Shown: positions 53,662 through 61,468 of the stretch, piece by piece
Numbering within the stretch: position 1 is the stretch's first letter
Layout of the letters: the number at the start of each line of letters is the position of its first letter
NCBI RefSeq assembly: GCF_002813455.1
Contig: NZ_PHHE01000001.1
Location: forward strand, 434,001 to 498,000
DNA: 64,000 nucleotides
From: Pseudomonas baetica
GTDB lineage: Bacteria > Pseudomonadota > Gammaproteobacteria > Pseudomonadales > Pseudomonadaceae
Direction: 5' to 3'
The notes under the pieces: model-generated
The model's input: the letters and a program-made list of their open reading frames with translations, nothing else
What the model was told of the DNA's origin: nothing
Databases searched by the model: none
Position numbers and translations under genes: made by a program

Positions 53662-54291
53662 GTGAGTCAATTTTTCCAGATTCATCCGGAAAACCCGCAA
53701 GCGCGCCTGATCAAACAGGCGGTCGAGATCATCCGCAAGGGCGGGGTAGTGGTGTATCCCACGGACTCTTCCTACGCGATCGGTTGCCAAATCGGCGACA
53801 AGACTGCCATCGAGCGCGTGCGACGCCTGCGTCAGCTCGATGAAAAGCACAACTTCGCGCTGATCTGCAGCGACCTGTCGCAACTGGGCAATTACGCCAA
53901 GATTGACACTGGCACCTTCCGCATTCTCAAGGCGCACCTGCCGGGGCCTTACACCTTTATTCTCAACGCCACCCGCGAAGTGCCGCGCCTGCTGCTGCAT
54001 CCGAAGAAACGCACCATCGGCCTGCGCGTGCCGAGCCATCCGATTGCGCTGGCGCTGTTGGCCGAACTGGGCGAGCCGCTGATGAGCGTGACCCTGATCA
54101 TGCCCGGCGATGAAGACCCGCTCAGTGATCCGTACGAAATGCGCCAATTGCTCGAACACCAGGTGGACTTGATCGTGGATGGCGGTTTCGGCGGCATCAA
54201 AGCCTCCACCGTGATCGACCTGACCGGCGACGACCCGGAAGTGGTGCGCGTCGGTTGCGGCGATCCGACGCCGTTCATGGTCGAGGCCTGA
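53662..54291 (+). CDS. yciO: YciO/Sua5-family protein
   Basis: 209 residues from GTG 53662, giving VSQFFQIHPENPQ, which matches E. coli YciO (MSQFFYIHPDNPQ). An in-frame ATG at 53623 would add 13 residues and overlap the PHP gene. The YrdC core is GGVVVYPTDSSYAIGCQIGD, then KHNFALIC, LPGPYTFIL and RRTIGLRVPSHP (as KKRTIGLRVPSHP). Threonylcarbamoyl-AMP synthase-like; YciO's own role is weaker than that of TsaC. Confidence 0.88.
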   Translation: MSQFFQIHPENPQARLIKQAVEIIRKGGVVVYPTDSSYAIGCQIGDKTAIERVRRLRQLDEKHNFALICSDLSQLGNYAKIDTGTFRILKAHLPGPYTFILNATREVPRLLLHPKKRTIGLRVPSHPIALALLAELGEPLMSVTLIMPGDEDPLSDPYEMRQLLEHQVDLIVDGGFGGIKASTVIDLTGDDPEVVRVGCGDPTPFMVEA

Positions 54292-55113
54292 ATGTCCGCA
54301 GTGGAAACCGTTGTCGATCCCCAGGCCGATGCCCAACAGGAACTGCCGTTTGCCATGGTCTATGGCCAGGCGGTCATGGAAATGCCGCTCGACCTGTACA
54401 TCCCGCCGGATGCGCTCGAGGTATTTCTTGAAGCCTTCGAAGGCCCGCTCGACCTGCTGCTGTACCTGATCCGCAAACAGAACATCAACATCCTCGACAT
54501 CCCGGTGGCGGAAATTACCCGCCAGTACATGGGTTACGTCGAGTTGATGCAGTCGGTGCGCCTGGAACTCGCTGCCGAGTACTTGGTGATGGCCGCGATG
54601 CTCGCCGAGATCAAGTCGCGCATGCTCCTGCCGCGCGCTGAAACTATCGAAGACGAAGAAGACGACCCGCGCGCCGAACTGATCCGCCGCTTGCAGGAAT
54701 ACGAGCGCTTCAAAGCTGCCGCCGAAGGCATCGACAACCTCAGCCGCGTCGGCCGCGACGTAGTCGTGCCCAAGCTCGATGCCCCGGAAGCCCGCGCGCG
54801 CAAGCTGTTGCCGGACGTGGCGCTGGAAGAGATTTTGATGTGCATGGCCGAAGTGCTGCGCCGTGGCGACATGTTTGAAAGCCATCAGGTGAGCCGCGAG
54901 GCGCTGTCCACCCGCGAGCGCATGAGTGATGTGCTGGAGCGGCTCAAGGGCGGCGGTTTTGTGCCGTTCGTCGAGCTGTTTACCGCCGAGGAAGGTCGCT
55001 TGGGTGTAGTGGTGACCTTTATGGCGATCCTTGAACTGGTCAAGGAATCCTTGGTCGAGCTGGTGCAGAATGAGCCGTTCGCCGCGATCCACGTGCGAGC
55101 CCGAGCCGAATAA
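54292..55113 (+). CDS. scpA: Segregation and condensation protein A
   Basis: 273 residues starting at the base after the yciO stop (TGAATG). The kleisin N-terminus FEGPLDLLLYLIRKQNINIL is at about 47-66, followed by ITRQYMGYVELMQSVRLELAAEYLVMAAMLAEIKSRMLLP and a C-terminal winged helix. There is a 45-residue N-terminal extension. It links SMC heads with ScpB in chromosome organisation. Confidence 0.95.
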   Translation: MSAVETVVDPQADAQQELPFAMVYGQAVMEMPLDLYIPPDALEVFLEAFEGPLDLLLYLIRKQNINILDIPVAEITRQYMGYVELMQSVRLELAAEYLVMAAMLAEIKSRMLLPRAETIEDEEDDPRAELIRRLQEYERFKAAAEGIDNLSRVGRDVVVPKLDAPEARARKLLPDVALEEILMCMAEVLRRGDMFESHQVSREALSTRERMSDVLERLKGGGFVPFVELFTAEEGRLGVVVTFMAILELVKESLVELVQNEPFAAIHVRARAE

Positions 55114-55124
55114 CGAGTCGAAAC

Positions 55125-56096
55125 ATGAACCTGACTGAACCCCGCGAGCTGGCACCCCTGCTTGAAGCCTTTCTGTTGGCCTCGGGAAAGCCGCAATCCC
55201 TTGAGCGTCTTTTTGAACTGTTCGAAGAAGGCGAACGGCCTGAGCCTGCGGTCTTCAAGAAAGCCCTGACCCTGCTCGGCAAGTCCTGCGAGGGCCGTGC
55301 GTTCGAGCTCAAGGAAGTCTCGTCGGGCTATCGCCTGCAGATTCGCGAGAAGTTTTCGCCGTGGGTCGGCCGCCTCTGGGAAGAGCGCCCGCAGCGTTAT
55401 TCCCGTGCCTTGCTGGAGACTATTGCGCTGATCGCCTATCGCCAGCCGATCACCCGTGGCGAGATCGAAGACGTGCGCGGTGTGGCGGTGAACAGCAACA
55501 TTGTCAAAACCTTGCTGGAGCGCGAGTGGATTCGCGTTGTCGGTTACCGCGACGTGCCGGGCAAACCGGCGATGTTTGCCACTACCAAGATGTTTCTCGA
55601 TCACTTCAACCTGAAGAACCTCGAAGACCTGCCGCCACTGGCCGAGCTGCGCGAAATGGAAACCGATCCGGTGCTCGATTTCGACGACGCGCCAGTGCCG
55701 CAGAGTTTGCAGGAGCTGGCCGACGCCAGTGCCGAGCCGGAGGAAGAGAAGGAGGAAACCAGTTTCCACACCTTGCTGCTGGAGCTGGACAGCATGGAGG
55801 AGGGCATCAAGACCGACTTCGACGATTTGCTTCGGGATGTGGCGGACGGTGAGACGCCGATGCCCGAGCCTGAAGTCGAGGTCGCTGAGCCTGTCATTGA
55901 AGTTGAACTTGAAGCCGAGCCAGAAGCCGAACCGGAAGAGGACATTCTCGGTGTCGCTGAAGCCCGCGAAAAGCTCTTGGCCGCCGTCGCCGCCCTGGAA
56001 AAACCCGCGCCCGAACCCGAGCTGAGCGAAGAAGAAGCCGAAGCCCGCGCACTGGCCGAAGCCATCGAAGCCGAACGCCGCGAGTTCGAAGACTGA
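55125..56096 (+). CDS. scpB: Segregation and condensation protein B
   Basis: 323 residues. The winged-helix part spans about 1-185 (LLEAFLLASGKPQSLERL; ETIALIAYRQPITRGEIEDVRGVAVNSNIVKTLLER; TTKMFLDHFNLKNLEDLPPL). The rest is a long Glu/Pro-rich tail, which makes the protein longer than the usual 190-200 residues. It binds ScpA. It lies 11 bases after scpA. Confidence 0.94.
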   Translation: MNLTEPRELAPLLEAFLLASGKPQSLERLFELFEEGERPEPAVFKKALTLLGKSCEGRAFELKEVSSGYRLQIREKFSPWVGRLWEERPQRYSRALLETIALIAYRQPITRGEIEDVRGVAVNSNIVKTLLEREWIRVVGYRDVPGKPAMFATTKMFLDHFNLKNLEDLPPLAELREMETDPVLDFDDAPVPQSLQELADASAEPEEEKEETSFHTLLLELDSMEEGIKTDFDDLLRDVADGETPMPEPEVEVAEPVIEVELEAEPEAEPEEDILGVAEAREKLLAAVAALEKPAPEPELSEEEAEARALAEAIEAERREFED

Positions 56097-56105
56097 GGGG
56101 CGCCG

Positions 56106-56180
56106 AAAAGATCGCAGCCTTCGGCAGCTCCTACAGGGGCCGCATTCCAATGTAGGAGCTGCCGCAGGCTGCGATCTTTT
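56106..56180. repeat. Long inverted repeat, second REP family
   Basis: AAAAGATCGCAGCC ... GGCAGCTCCTACA and its inverse TGTAGGAGCTGCC ... GGCTGCGATCTTTT around GGGGCCGCATTCCAA. Same family as 19233-19307. It sits between scpB and the DUF1289 gene. Confidence 0.88.
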
Positions 56181-56200
56181 GATCTCCCATAGGTACCCAA

Positions 56201-56392
56201 ATGAGTTCGACAAAAGACCCGTGCATCAGCCTCTGCAAATTCACCGACGACATCTGCCTCGGCTGTGGCCGCAGCAAACGCGAAATCAAAGCCTGGAAGA
56301 AACTCGACAAGGACGACAAGCGCACGGTGCTCGCCGAAGCCGCGCTGCGCCTGATCAAACTCGGCAACGCCGGCCGGCGGAAAAAGAAATAA
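56201..56392 (+). CDS. DUF1289-family Cys-rich small protein
   Basis: 63 residues. It has the cysteine set CISLCKFTDDICLGCGRS (C-x3-C-x7-C-x2-C), followed by KREIKAWKKLDKDDKRTVLAEAALRL and a basic end. It may bind a metal. Role unknown. It is in the scp-rluB gene string and could be expressed from the scpB side. Confidence 0.9.
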   Translation: MSSTKDPCISLCKFTDDICLGCGRSKREIKAWKKLDKDDKRTVLAEAALRLIKLGNAGRRKKK

Positions 56393-56535
56393 CTGCCGAT
56401 CGATCAGCTAGTCTCTGATGCGCGACGGCGCACATCCGCGTATGATTCGCGACCCTTCGCCGATCCCTTCGGCCGAGAACCCAGATTTCAATGCTTCAGG
56501 CCCTGCCTGAACAGACCACACCGGGAGGTGCCCAG

Positions 56536-57756
56536 ATGAGTATCAAAGATCAGCAAGACGACCAGCCAATCGGCCCAGCAGGCGAAAAACTGCAGAAAGT
56601 CCTCGCCCGTATCGGCGTCGGCTCGCGCCGTGACGTGGAGTCCTGGATCAGCCAGGGCCGGATCAAGGTCAATGGCAAAGACGCCACCCTTGGCCTGCGC
56701 GTCGACATGCACGACGCCATCACCATTGATGGCAAGGTGATCAAGCGTGAAGAGGCTGCCGAATCGGTACGCCGCGTGATCATGTACAACAAACCCGATG
56801 GCGAGATCTGCACCCGTGACGACCCGGAAGGCCGTCCGACCGTGTTCGACAAGCTGCCGCGTCCGAAAGAAGGCCGCTGGATCAACATCGGTCGTCTCGA
56901 CATCAACACCACCGGTCTGCTGATGTTCACCACCGACGGTGAATTGGCCAACCGCCTGATGCACCCGTCCTACGAGATGGACCGTGAGTACGCCGTGCGC
57001 GTACGCGGTGAAGTCGATGACGAAATGATCGAGCGCCTGAAGGCTGGCGTGGTGCTGGAAGACGGCCCGGCCAAGTTCACCGACATCAAGCAGGCGCCGG
57101 GCGGCGAAGGCTTCAACCACTGGTATCACTGCGTGGTAATGGAAGGCCGTAACCGTGAGGTTCGTCGTCTGTGGGAATCGCAAGGTCTGGTGGTCAGCCG
57201 TCTGAAGCGCGTACGTTTCGGTCCGGTGTTCCTCAACTCCGACCTGCCGATGGGCCGCTGGCGCGAAATGAGCCAGTACGAAGTCGACATTCTCAGTGCT
57301 GAAGTGGGTCTGACGCCGGTTGCCATGCCGCAACTGAATGCCAAGAGCAAAGACAAGCTGGAACGCATGCAGCGCAAATCGTCGCGGCCGATGGCCAAGA
57401 CCGAGCGCGTGCGTACGTTGCGTCCAGCCGCTGGTGCGCCAACCGGCCCGCGTCCAGGCCGTGAGCCGCAGATCGAAGGCGAGCGCCCAGGTCGCAAGCC
57501 TGTCGCTCGTGACGGCGAGCGCGCTCCGCGTCCGGCCAATGGTCGTACTGAGCGTGGCGAGCGTGGTGCTCCTGCCGGTCGCGGTACGCCAGTAGCGGAT
57601 CGTCCAGCGGACACGACGAACAAGCGTCCGGCCAAGCCTGCGCCGAAGCGCCCAGGGATCAAACTGGTCGACGGTGACAAGCCGTCGGGCAAGCGTCGTG
57701 GTGCTCCGGCCGGTTCCGGTCAGCGTCCGGGCTTCGGTCGCAAGAAGCCTGAGTGA
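56536..57756 (+). CDS. rluB: 23S rRNA pseudouridine synthase RluB
   Basis: 406 residues from ATG 56536 (GGGAGGTG 7 bases upstream), preferred to the frame start at 56491. It has an S4 domain (EKLQKVLARIGVGSRRDVES), catalytic Asp in NIGRLDINTTGLLMFTTDG, and RNREVRRLW. The last 130 residues are a Pro/Arg/Lys/Gly-rich disordered tail, common in pseudomonads. It makes pseudouridine 2605 in 23S rRNA. A terminator follows. Confidence 0.94.
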   Translation: MSIKDQQDDQPIGPAGEKLQKVLARIGVGSRRDVESWISQGRIKVNGKDATLGLRVDMHDAITIDGKVIKREEAAESVRRVIMYNKPDGEICTRDDPEGRPTVFDKLPRPKEGRWINIGRLDINTTGLLMFTTDGELANRLMHPSYEMDREYAVRVRGEVDDEMIERLKAGVVLEDGPAKFTDIKQAPGGEGFNHWYHCVVMEGRNREVRRLWESQGLVVSRLKRVRFGPVFLNSDLPMGRWREMSQYEVDILSAEVGLTPVAMPQLNAKSKDKLERMQRKSSRPMAKTERVRTLRPAAGAPTGPRPGREPQIEGERPGRKPVARDGERAPRPANGRTERGERGAPAGRGTPVADRPADTTNKRPAKPAPKRPGIKLVDGDKPSGKRRGAPAGSGQRPGFGRKKPE

Positions 57757-57779
57757 TCGGCATTAGCGCCTGAATGAAA

Positions 57780-57809
57780 AACGCCAACCGCAGGGTTGGC
57801 GTTTTTTTT
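57780..57809 (+). terminator. Rho-independent terminator after rluB
   Basis: AACGCCAACC/GGTTGGCGTT stem with a GCAG loop and a T8 run. Confidence 0.93.
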
Positions 57810-57845
57810 CGTCTGGCGGAGCTTATGGAGCGTCTGATTGGGCCT

Positions 57846-57921
57846 CTTCGCGAGCAGGCTCGCTCCCACATTGGCGTTGCGTCGAACATAAATCCCTGTG
57901 GGAGCGAGCCTGCTCGCGAAG
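57846..57921. repeat. REP pair
   Basis: TTCGCGAGCAGGCTCGCTCC and GTGGGAGCGAGCCTGCTCGC around a 30-base centre, between convergent genes. Confidence 0.9.
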
Positions 57922-57932
57922 GCGTCAGTCGC

Positions 57933-58898
57933 CTAAAACACAAACCGCCCATCAAACACCGGCTTGTCATCCAGCGCCAACACCCCGCCCGAGAAGATCA
58001 GGTCCAGGTGATGACTGCCCTTGGCGCCACCGCCAAGTCCCAGATGCAAACCACAGTGCCGCTCTTCGAATCCGGCATTGCGCGCATACAGTTCCTTCAC
58101 GCCTTCGTTGGTGCCAATCCCCAACTCCTCAATCCGCCGGTTCGACGGGTTGGCATCCAGATACTTGTTGAAATCGTGCTCCAGCCCCGGCACATCGGTG
58201 GCGATGCGGCTGATGGTCGAGTTCTCGATCCACAGTTCCAGCGGTGATTCCAGCACGCCGTATTTGCGCGCAAATGGAATGGTGCTGAGGAAGGTGCCCT
58301 TGAACTTCACATGGCCGTTGATTTCTTCGCTGTGCGTGGCGATTTCGCCGGGGGCCAGGTCGAAGTTGCCGACGCCGTTGATGTCGGTCCATTTCTTGAT
58401 GCTGCTCAGCGGCGTTTCAAACCGCGAACCGTGTTCATCGGTAAAGCTCAGCGTCGTGGCTTGCGACATGCGCTGGATCAAATGGCTGTTCAGGCCCGCG
58501 ATGCGTTGCGGGGTGACGCTGAAGGTGTCGTAGAAATAGTCGCCGTAATCCTTGAACAGCAGCGACTTCTTCCAGTTTTGCGCCATCACCGCTTGCAGGG
58601 CGCGGACAAACTCCGGGCCTTCGGGGCGTGGATTGGGCAGCGTGGAGGAGTCGTAGAAGAAAATGTACAGGTCGCTGTCGGTAATCGCCGAAGTCAGCGC
58701 TGAAGTGCTTTCCAGATCAAGACGCCGGGCGCTGAACCGAAAGCGTGGATGTTCGCCAGCCTGTTCGGCGATGGCGCCGGACAGGGCTTCGTATTCGGCG
58801 GTGTGGCCGAGCAATACCTTCGCCGAGTTGAGGCCGGCAAGGGCAGGGTGATGTTCGAGGTAGTAAAGGAAATGCGAGATCGCGCGTGGCTTATCCAT
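57933..58898 (-). CDS. M29 metallopeptidase-like enzyme next to a peptide gene
   Basis: 321 residues. The C-terminal part resembles M29 aminopeptidases and the related non-heme iron enzyme NicX: EELGIGTNEGVKE (Glu257/258), HCGLHLGLGG (His281, His285) and GSHHLDLIFSGG (His297-x-Asp299) supply the expected metal ligands. The N-terminal 130 residues (YYLEHHPAL; FYDSSTLPNPRPEGPEFVRAL) are less familiar. There is no signal peptide. The gene lies 71 bases after a 45-codon peptide gene, behind a terminator-like hairpin. It could trim or oxidise that peptide. Aminopeptidase and oxygenase chemistry cannot be told apart here. Confidence 0.7.
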   Translation of the reverse strand: MDKPRAISHFLYYLEHHPALAGLNSAKVLLGHTAEYEALSGAIAEQAGEHPRFRFSARRLDLESTSALTSAITDSDLYIFFYDSSTLPNPRPEGPEFVRALQAVMAQNWKKSLLFKDYGDYFYDTFSVTPQRIAGLNSHLIQRMSQATTLSFTDEHGSRFETPLSSIKKWTDINGVGNFDLAPGEIATHSEEINGHVKFKGTFLSTIPFARKYGVLESPLELWIENSTISRIATDVPGLEHDFNKYLDANPSNRRIEELGIGTNEGVKELYARNAGFEERHCGLHLGLGGGAKGSHHLDLIFSGGVLALDDKPVFDGRFVF

Positions 58899-58927
58899 GA
58901 GTCCTCCCTGACTGACCGAGATAAAAA

Positions 58928-58960
58928 GCGGCGGGCATGACCGGCCGGATCATGCCCGCC
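58928..58960 (-). terminator. Attenuator/terminator between peptide and enzyme genes
   Basis: Read on the minus strand: GGCGGGCATGA, a 9-base loop, TCATGCCCGCC (11 perfect pairs), then GC and TTTTT. It lies after the peptide stop (58970) and 30 bases before the enzyme start. It would make peptide mRNA in excess of enzyme mRNA. Confidence 0.85.
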
Positions 58961-58969
58961 CGGGATGTC

Positions 58970-59107
58970 TTACAGAGGCCACATCGCCGTGCCGAACGGT
59001 ACGACCGCATCGGCTTGCATCATTTCCACGGCCGCTTCGTGAGTCGGTGCTTCAAACCATTCGTCCAGTTGCAGTTCGGTATCCAAGTCTTTTTCCAGTG
59101 CTTGCAT
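58970..59107 (-). CDS. 45-residue peptide, possible modified-peptide precursor
   Basis: ATG 59107 has a strong AGGAGA site 7 bases upstream. The peptide starts MQALEKDLDTELQLDEWFEA (acidic, helical, leader-like) and ends QADAVVPFGTAMWPL. It has no Cys, one Trp in each half and no signal peptide. I do not recognise the family. The order is peptide, hairpin, M29-like enzyme on one strand. The acidic leader-like N-terminus and distinct Pro/Gly/Trp C-terminus fit a ribosomally made, modified peptide, but a small partner subunit is also possible. Confidence 0.6.
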   Translation of the reverse strand: MQALEKDLDTELQLDEWFEAPTHEAAVEMMQADAVVPFGTAMWPL

Positions 59108-59562
59108 GGTCGATCTCCTAGATGACGTTCACGGTTGTGACTGGCCGGTCGAAGTGGCCGGCAAGACGTGAAGAACCTAGTTCAGGGTTTTTTGTAATGC
59201 AAAAAATTATTTATTTAATTTTTAAATAGACTTTTTATTCTGTTTTTACGCTGCGGATTTCTTATTTAAAAACATAAAACTAGCTGGCTGATTTAGTTAG
59301 CAAGCTTGCTACCGTCAATTTGCAGACGTCTGACGGAAATTTCTCGATTGGAAATTTTACGTTACGCAGCGTAAGGAAATATTTACGAAAACTGCGGTAA
59401 AACCCCGTGAACGAGAGTCTGCGTCGACGCTGTAAGGAAAAGCTGCCGAAGCCCGGCTGCACGGGGGGCGCGCAAGGCTCTGGCGCGCTTGTTTCAGCGT
59501 CGCAGGAAGGGTGAGATGCGCCCCATGCCTGTCGTGCAGGTGCATAACAAGAAGGAGGCGCA
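59108..59562. other. AT-rich intergenic region upstream of the peptide gene
   Basis: 455 bases. The part at 59180-59290 is far richer in A/T than the rest of the window and probably holds the peptide promoter. A perfect dyad TTACGC-A-GCGTAA lies at 59362-59374. A shorter repeat GGCCGG occurs twice near 59140-59160. No supported gene on either strand. Confidence 0.5.
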
Positions 59563-59709
59563 ATGAACGCCGTGATTGATCTCCACTTCTCATCGTGGGA
59601 CGGTTTTCCCCTCGTCCACGTCGATGGCCTGCAAAGGCCTGACTCAAATTTTGCAGCCGCTCGGGTCTTCCGGGGCGGACACACGCAATCCCGGCAACCG
59701 ACTCGCTGA
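59563..59709 (+). CDS. Possible 48-residue ORF with strong ribosome-binding site
   Basis: ATG 59563 follows AAGAAGGAGG at ideal spacing. It encodes MNAVIDLHFSSWDGFPLVHV and ends THTQ-like basic residues (GGHTQSRQPTR). No family is recognised and codon use is unremarkable. It lies before the aroP promoter on the same strand. It may be a real small protein or a chance frame. Confidence 0.3.
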   Translation: MNAVIDLHFSSWDGFPLVHVDGLQRPDSNFAAARVFRGGHTQSRQPTR

Positions 59710-59743
59710 TCTGGCAGGGTCTGGCAGCAGGGGGTTAGCGGTG

Positions 59744-59749
59744 TACAAT
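59744..59749 (+). promoter_or_regulatory. Possible -10 element of the aroP promoter
   Basis: TACAAT in GGTGTACAATGCGCC. A convincing -35 element is not evident (CTGGCA lies about 17 bases upstream). It would give a leader of about 245 bases before aroP. Confidence 0.4.
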
Positions 59750-59877
59750 GCGCCGCGTTTTAACTGTGACCCTCTGCGTAATCGCGTAACACTCAAGGCC
59801 ATCCGCCTTGTTCACTCCGCCGCGCCACAAGCGTGTCGGGTTCGATTTCGTCACAGATAAAAACAAACAGGTGACGC

Positions 59878-59940
59878 ATGACCGTTGTAAATGAGCTGAA
59901 CTCCTGGTGCCTGCGCTGGGGTTTGATCGGGGCTGCTTGA
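59878..59940 (+). CDS. 20-residue Trp-containing leader peptide before aroP
   Basis: ATG 59878, with AGGTG 5 bases upstream, encodes MTVVNELNSWCLRWGLIGAA and stops 60 bases before the aroP start. Two of its 20 codons are UGG, four codons apart (positions 10 and 14). For a gene encoding an aromatic amino acid permease this suggests that ribosome stalling at low charged tRNA-Trp controls aroP. No clear attenuator hairpin is seen in 59941-60000, so translational or Rho-dependent control is as likely. Confidence 0.6.
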   Translation: MTVVNELNSWCLRWGLIGAA

Positions 59941-60000
59941 AATCGCAACCTTGCAGCAACGTCTACTGAACATCATCAAACCTTGCGTGAGACCTTTTTC

Positions 60001-61419
60001 ATGAGTGGACAACCCTCGCAATCAGGCGAGCTTAAGCGCGGCCTGAAAAATCGCCACATTCAACTGATCGCCCTCGGTGGCGCGATCGGTACCGGATTGT
60101 TCCTCGGCTCGGCCGGGGTGCTGAAATCCGCTGGCCCGTCGATGATCCTTGGCTACGCCATCTGCGGCTTCATCGCCTTCATGATCATGCGCCAGTTGGG
60201 TGAAATGATCGTCGAAGAGCCGGTGGCCGGCTCCTTCAGCCATTTCGCGCACAAATACTGGGGCGGCTTTGCCGGGTTCCTGTCGGGCTGGAACTGCTGG
60301 ATTCTGTACATTCTGGTAGGCATGTCCGAGCTGACCGCGGTCGGCAAATACATTCATTACTGGGCGCCGGATATCCCGACCTGGGTGTCCGCTGCCGGGT
60401 TCTTCGTGCTGATCAACCTGATCAACCTGGCCAACGTCAAAGTCTTCGGTGAAGCCGAATTCTGGTTCGCGATCATCAAGGTCGTGGCGATCGTCGGCAT
60501 GATTGCTCTGGGCAGCTACCTGCTGGTCAGCGGCAACGGTGGCCCGCAAGCCTCGGTCAGCAACCTGTGGTCCCACGGTGGTTTCTTCCCCAACGGCGTC
60601 AGCGGTCTGGTGATGGCCATGGCGATCATCATGTTCTCGTTTGGCGGCCTGGAAATGCTCGGTTTTACCGCAGCCGAAGCCGACAAGCCGAAAACCGTGA
60701 TCCCCAAAGCGATCAATCAGGTGATCTACCGGATCCTGATTTTCTACATCGGTGCACTGGTCATTCTGCTGTCGCTGACCCCTTGGGACAGCCTGCTGGA
60801 AACCCTCAATGCGTCTGGCGATTCCTACAGCGGCAGCCCGTTCGTGCAAGTGTTCTCGATGCTCGGCAGCAACACTGCTGCGCACATCCTCAACTTTGTC
60901 GTGCTGACTGCGGCGCTGTCGGTGTACAACAGCGGTACTTACTGCAACAGCCGCATGCTGTTGGGTATGGCCGAGCAGGGTGATGCGCCCAAAGGTCTGG
61001 CGAAGATCGACAAGCGCGGTGTGCCGGTGCGTTCGATTCTGGCTTCGGCGGCGGTGACGCTGGTGGCGGTGTTGCTGAACTATCTGATCCCGCAACATGC
61101 GCTGGAGTTGCTGATGTCGCTGGTAGTGGCGACCCTGGTGATCAACTGGGCGATGATCAGCTTCTCGCACTTCAAGTTCCGCCAGCACATGAACAAAACC
61201 AAGCAGACGCCGCTGTTCAAGGCGCTGTGGTATCCGTACGGCAACTACATCTGCCTGGCGTTCGTCGCGTTCATCCTTGGCGTGATGCTGCTGATCCCGG
61301 GCATCCAGATCTCGGTGTACGCGATTCCGGTGTGGGTGGTGTTCATGTGGGTCTGCTATGTGATCAAGAACAAACGCAGTGCGCAGCACGCTGTGCACGC
61401 GGCAGGCGTTGCCAAGTAA
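60001..61419 (+). CDS. aroP: Aromatic amino acid permease (AroP type)
   Basis: 472 residues from ATG 60001; TTG 59983 is not preferred. The amino acid-polyamine-organocation family pattern is strong: LKRGLKNRHIQLIALGGAIG at 17-36, EPVAGSFSHFAHKYWG, FSFGGLEMLGFTAAEAD and LTAALSVYNSGTYCNSRML. The match to E. coli AroP is close along the whole length. Twelve membrane segments import Phe, Tyr and Trp. A Trp-rich leader peptide precedes it and a terminator follows. Confidence 0.9.
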   Translation: MSGQPSQSGELKRGLKNRHIQLIALGGAIGTGLFLGSAGVLKSAGPSMILGYAICGFIAFMIMRQLGEMIVEEPVAGSFSHFAHKYWGGFAGFLSGWNCWILYILVGMSELTAVGKYIHYWAPDIPTWVSAAGFFVLINLINLANVKVFGEAEFWFAIIKVVAIVGMIALGSYLLVSGNGGPQASVSNLWSHGGFFPNGVSGLVMAMAIIMFSFGGLEMLGFTAAEADKPKTVIPKAINQVIYRILIFYIGALVILLSLTPWDSLLETLNASGDSYSGSPFVQVFSMLGSNTAAHILNFVVLTAALSVYNSGTYCNSRMLLGMAEQGDAPKGLAKIDKRGVPVRSILASAAVTLVAVLLNYLIPQHALELLMSLVVATLVINWAMISFSHFKFRQHMNKTKQTPLFKALWYPYGNYICLAFVAFILGVMLLIPGIQISVYAIPVWVVFMWVCYVIKNKRSAQHAVHAAGVAK

Positions 61420-61439
61420 GGGTTGTCGCAGAAACACAA

Positions 61440-61468
61440 AACCCGGCCTGAGTGCCGGGTTTTTTTAT
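61440..61468 (+). terminator. Terminator after aroP, abutted by an ISL3 element
   Basis: AACCCGGC/GCCGGGTT with a CTGAGT loop and a T tract. The last eight bases TTTTTTAT are the left copy of the ISL3 target duplication, so the element entered the T tract's end. Confidence 0.9.

Noticed and set aside
53617..55155. 512-codon minus-strand frame over yciO and scpA
   Set aside because: Shadow; it spans two genes of known families.
58970..59107. Reading the 45-residue peptide as a PqqA- or thiaglutamate-type carrier peptide
   Set aside because: No Glu/Tyr PqqA motif, no C-terminal Ala/Cys site and no neighbouring radical-SAM or tRNA-dependent ligase gene in the window.
59280..59684. 134-codon minus-strand frame upstream of the peptide gene
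   Set aside because: No ribosome-binding site, low-complexity Arg/Ser/Pro composition, and it runs through the AT-rich region.
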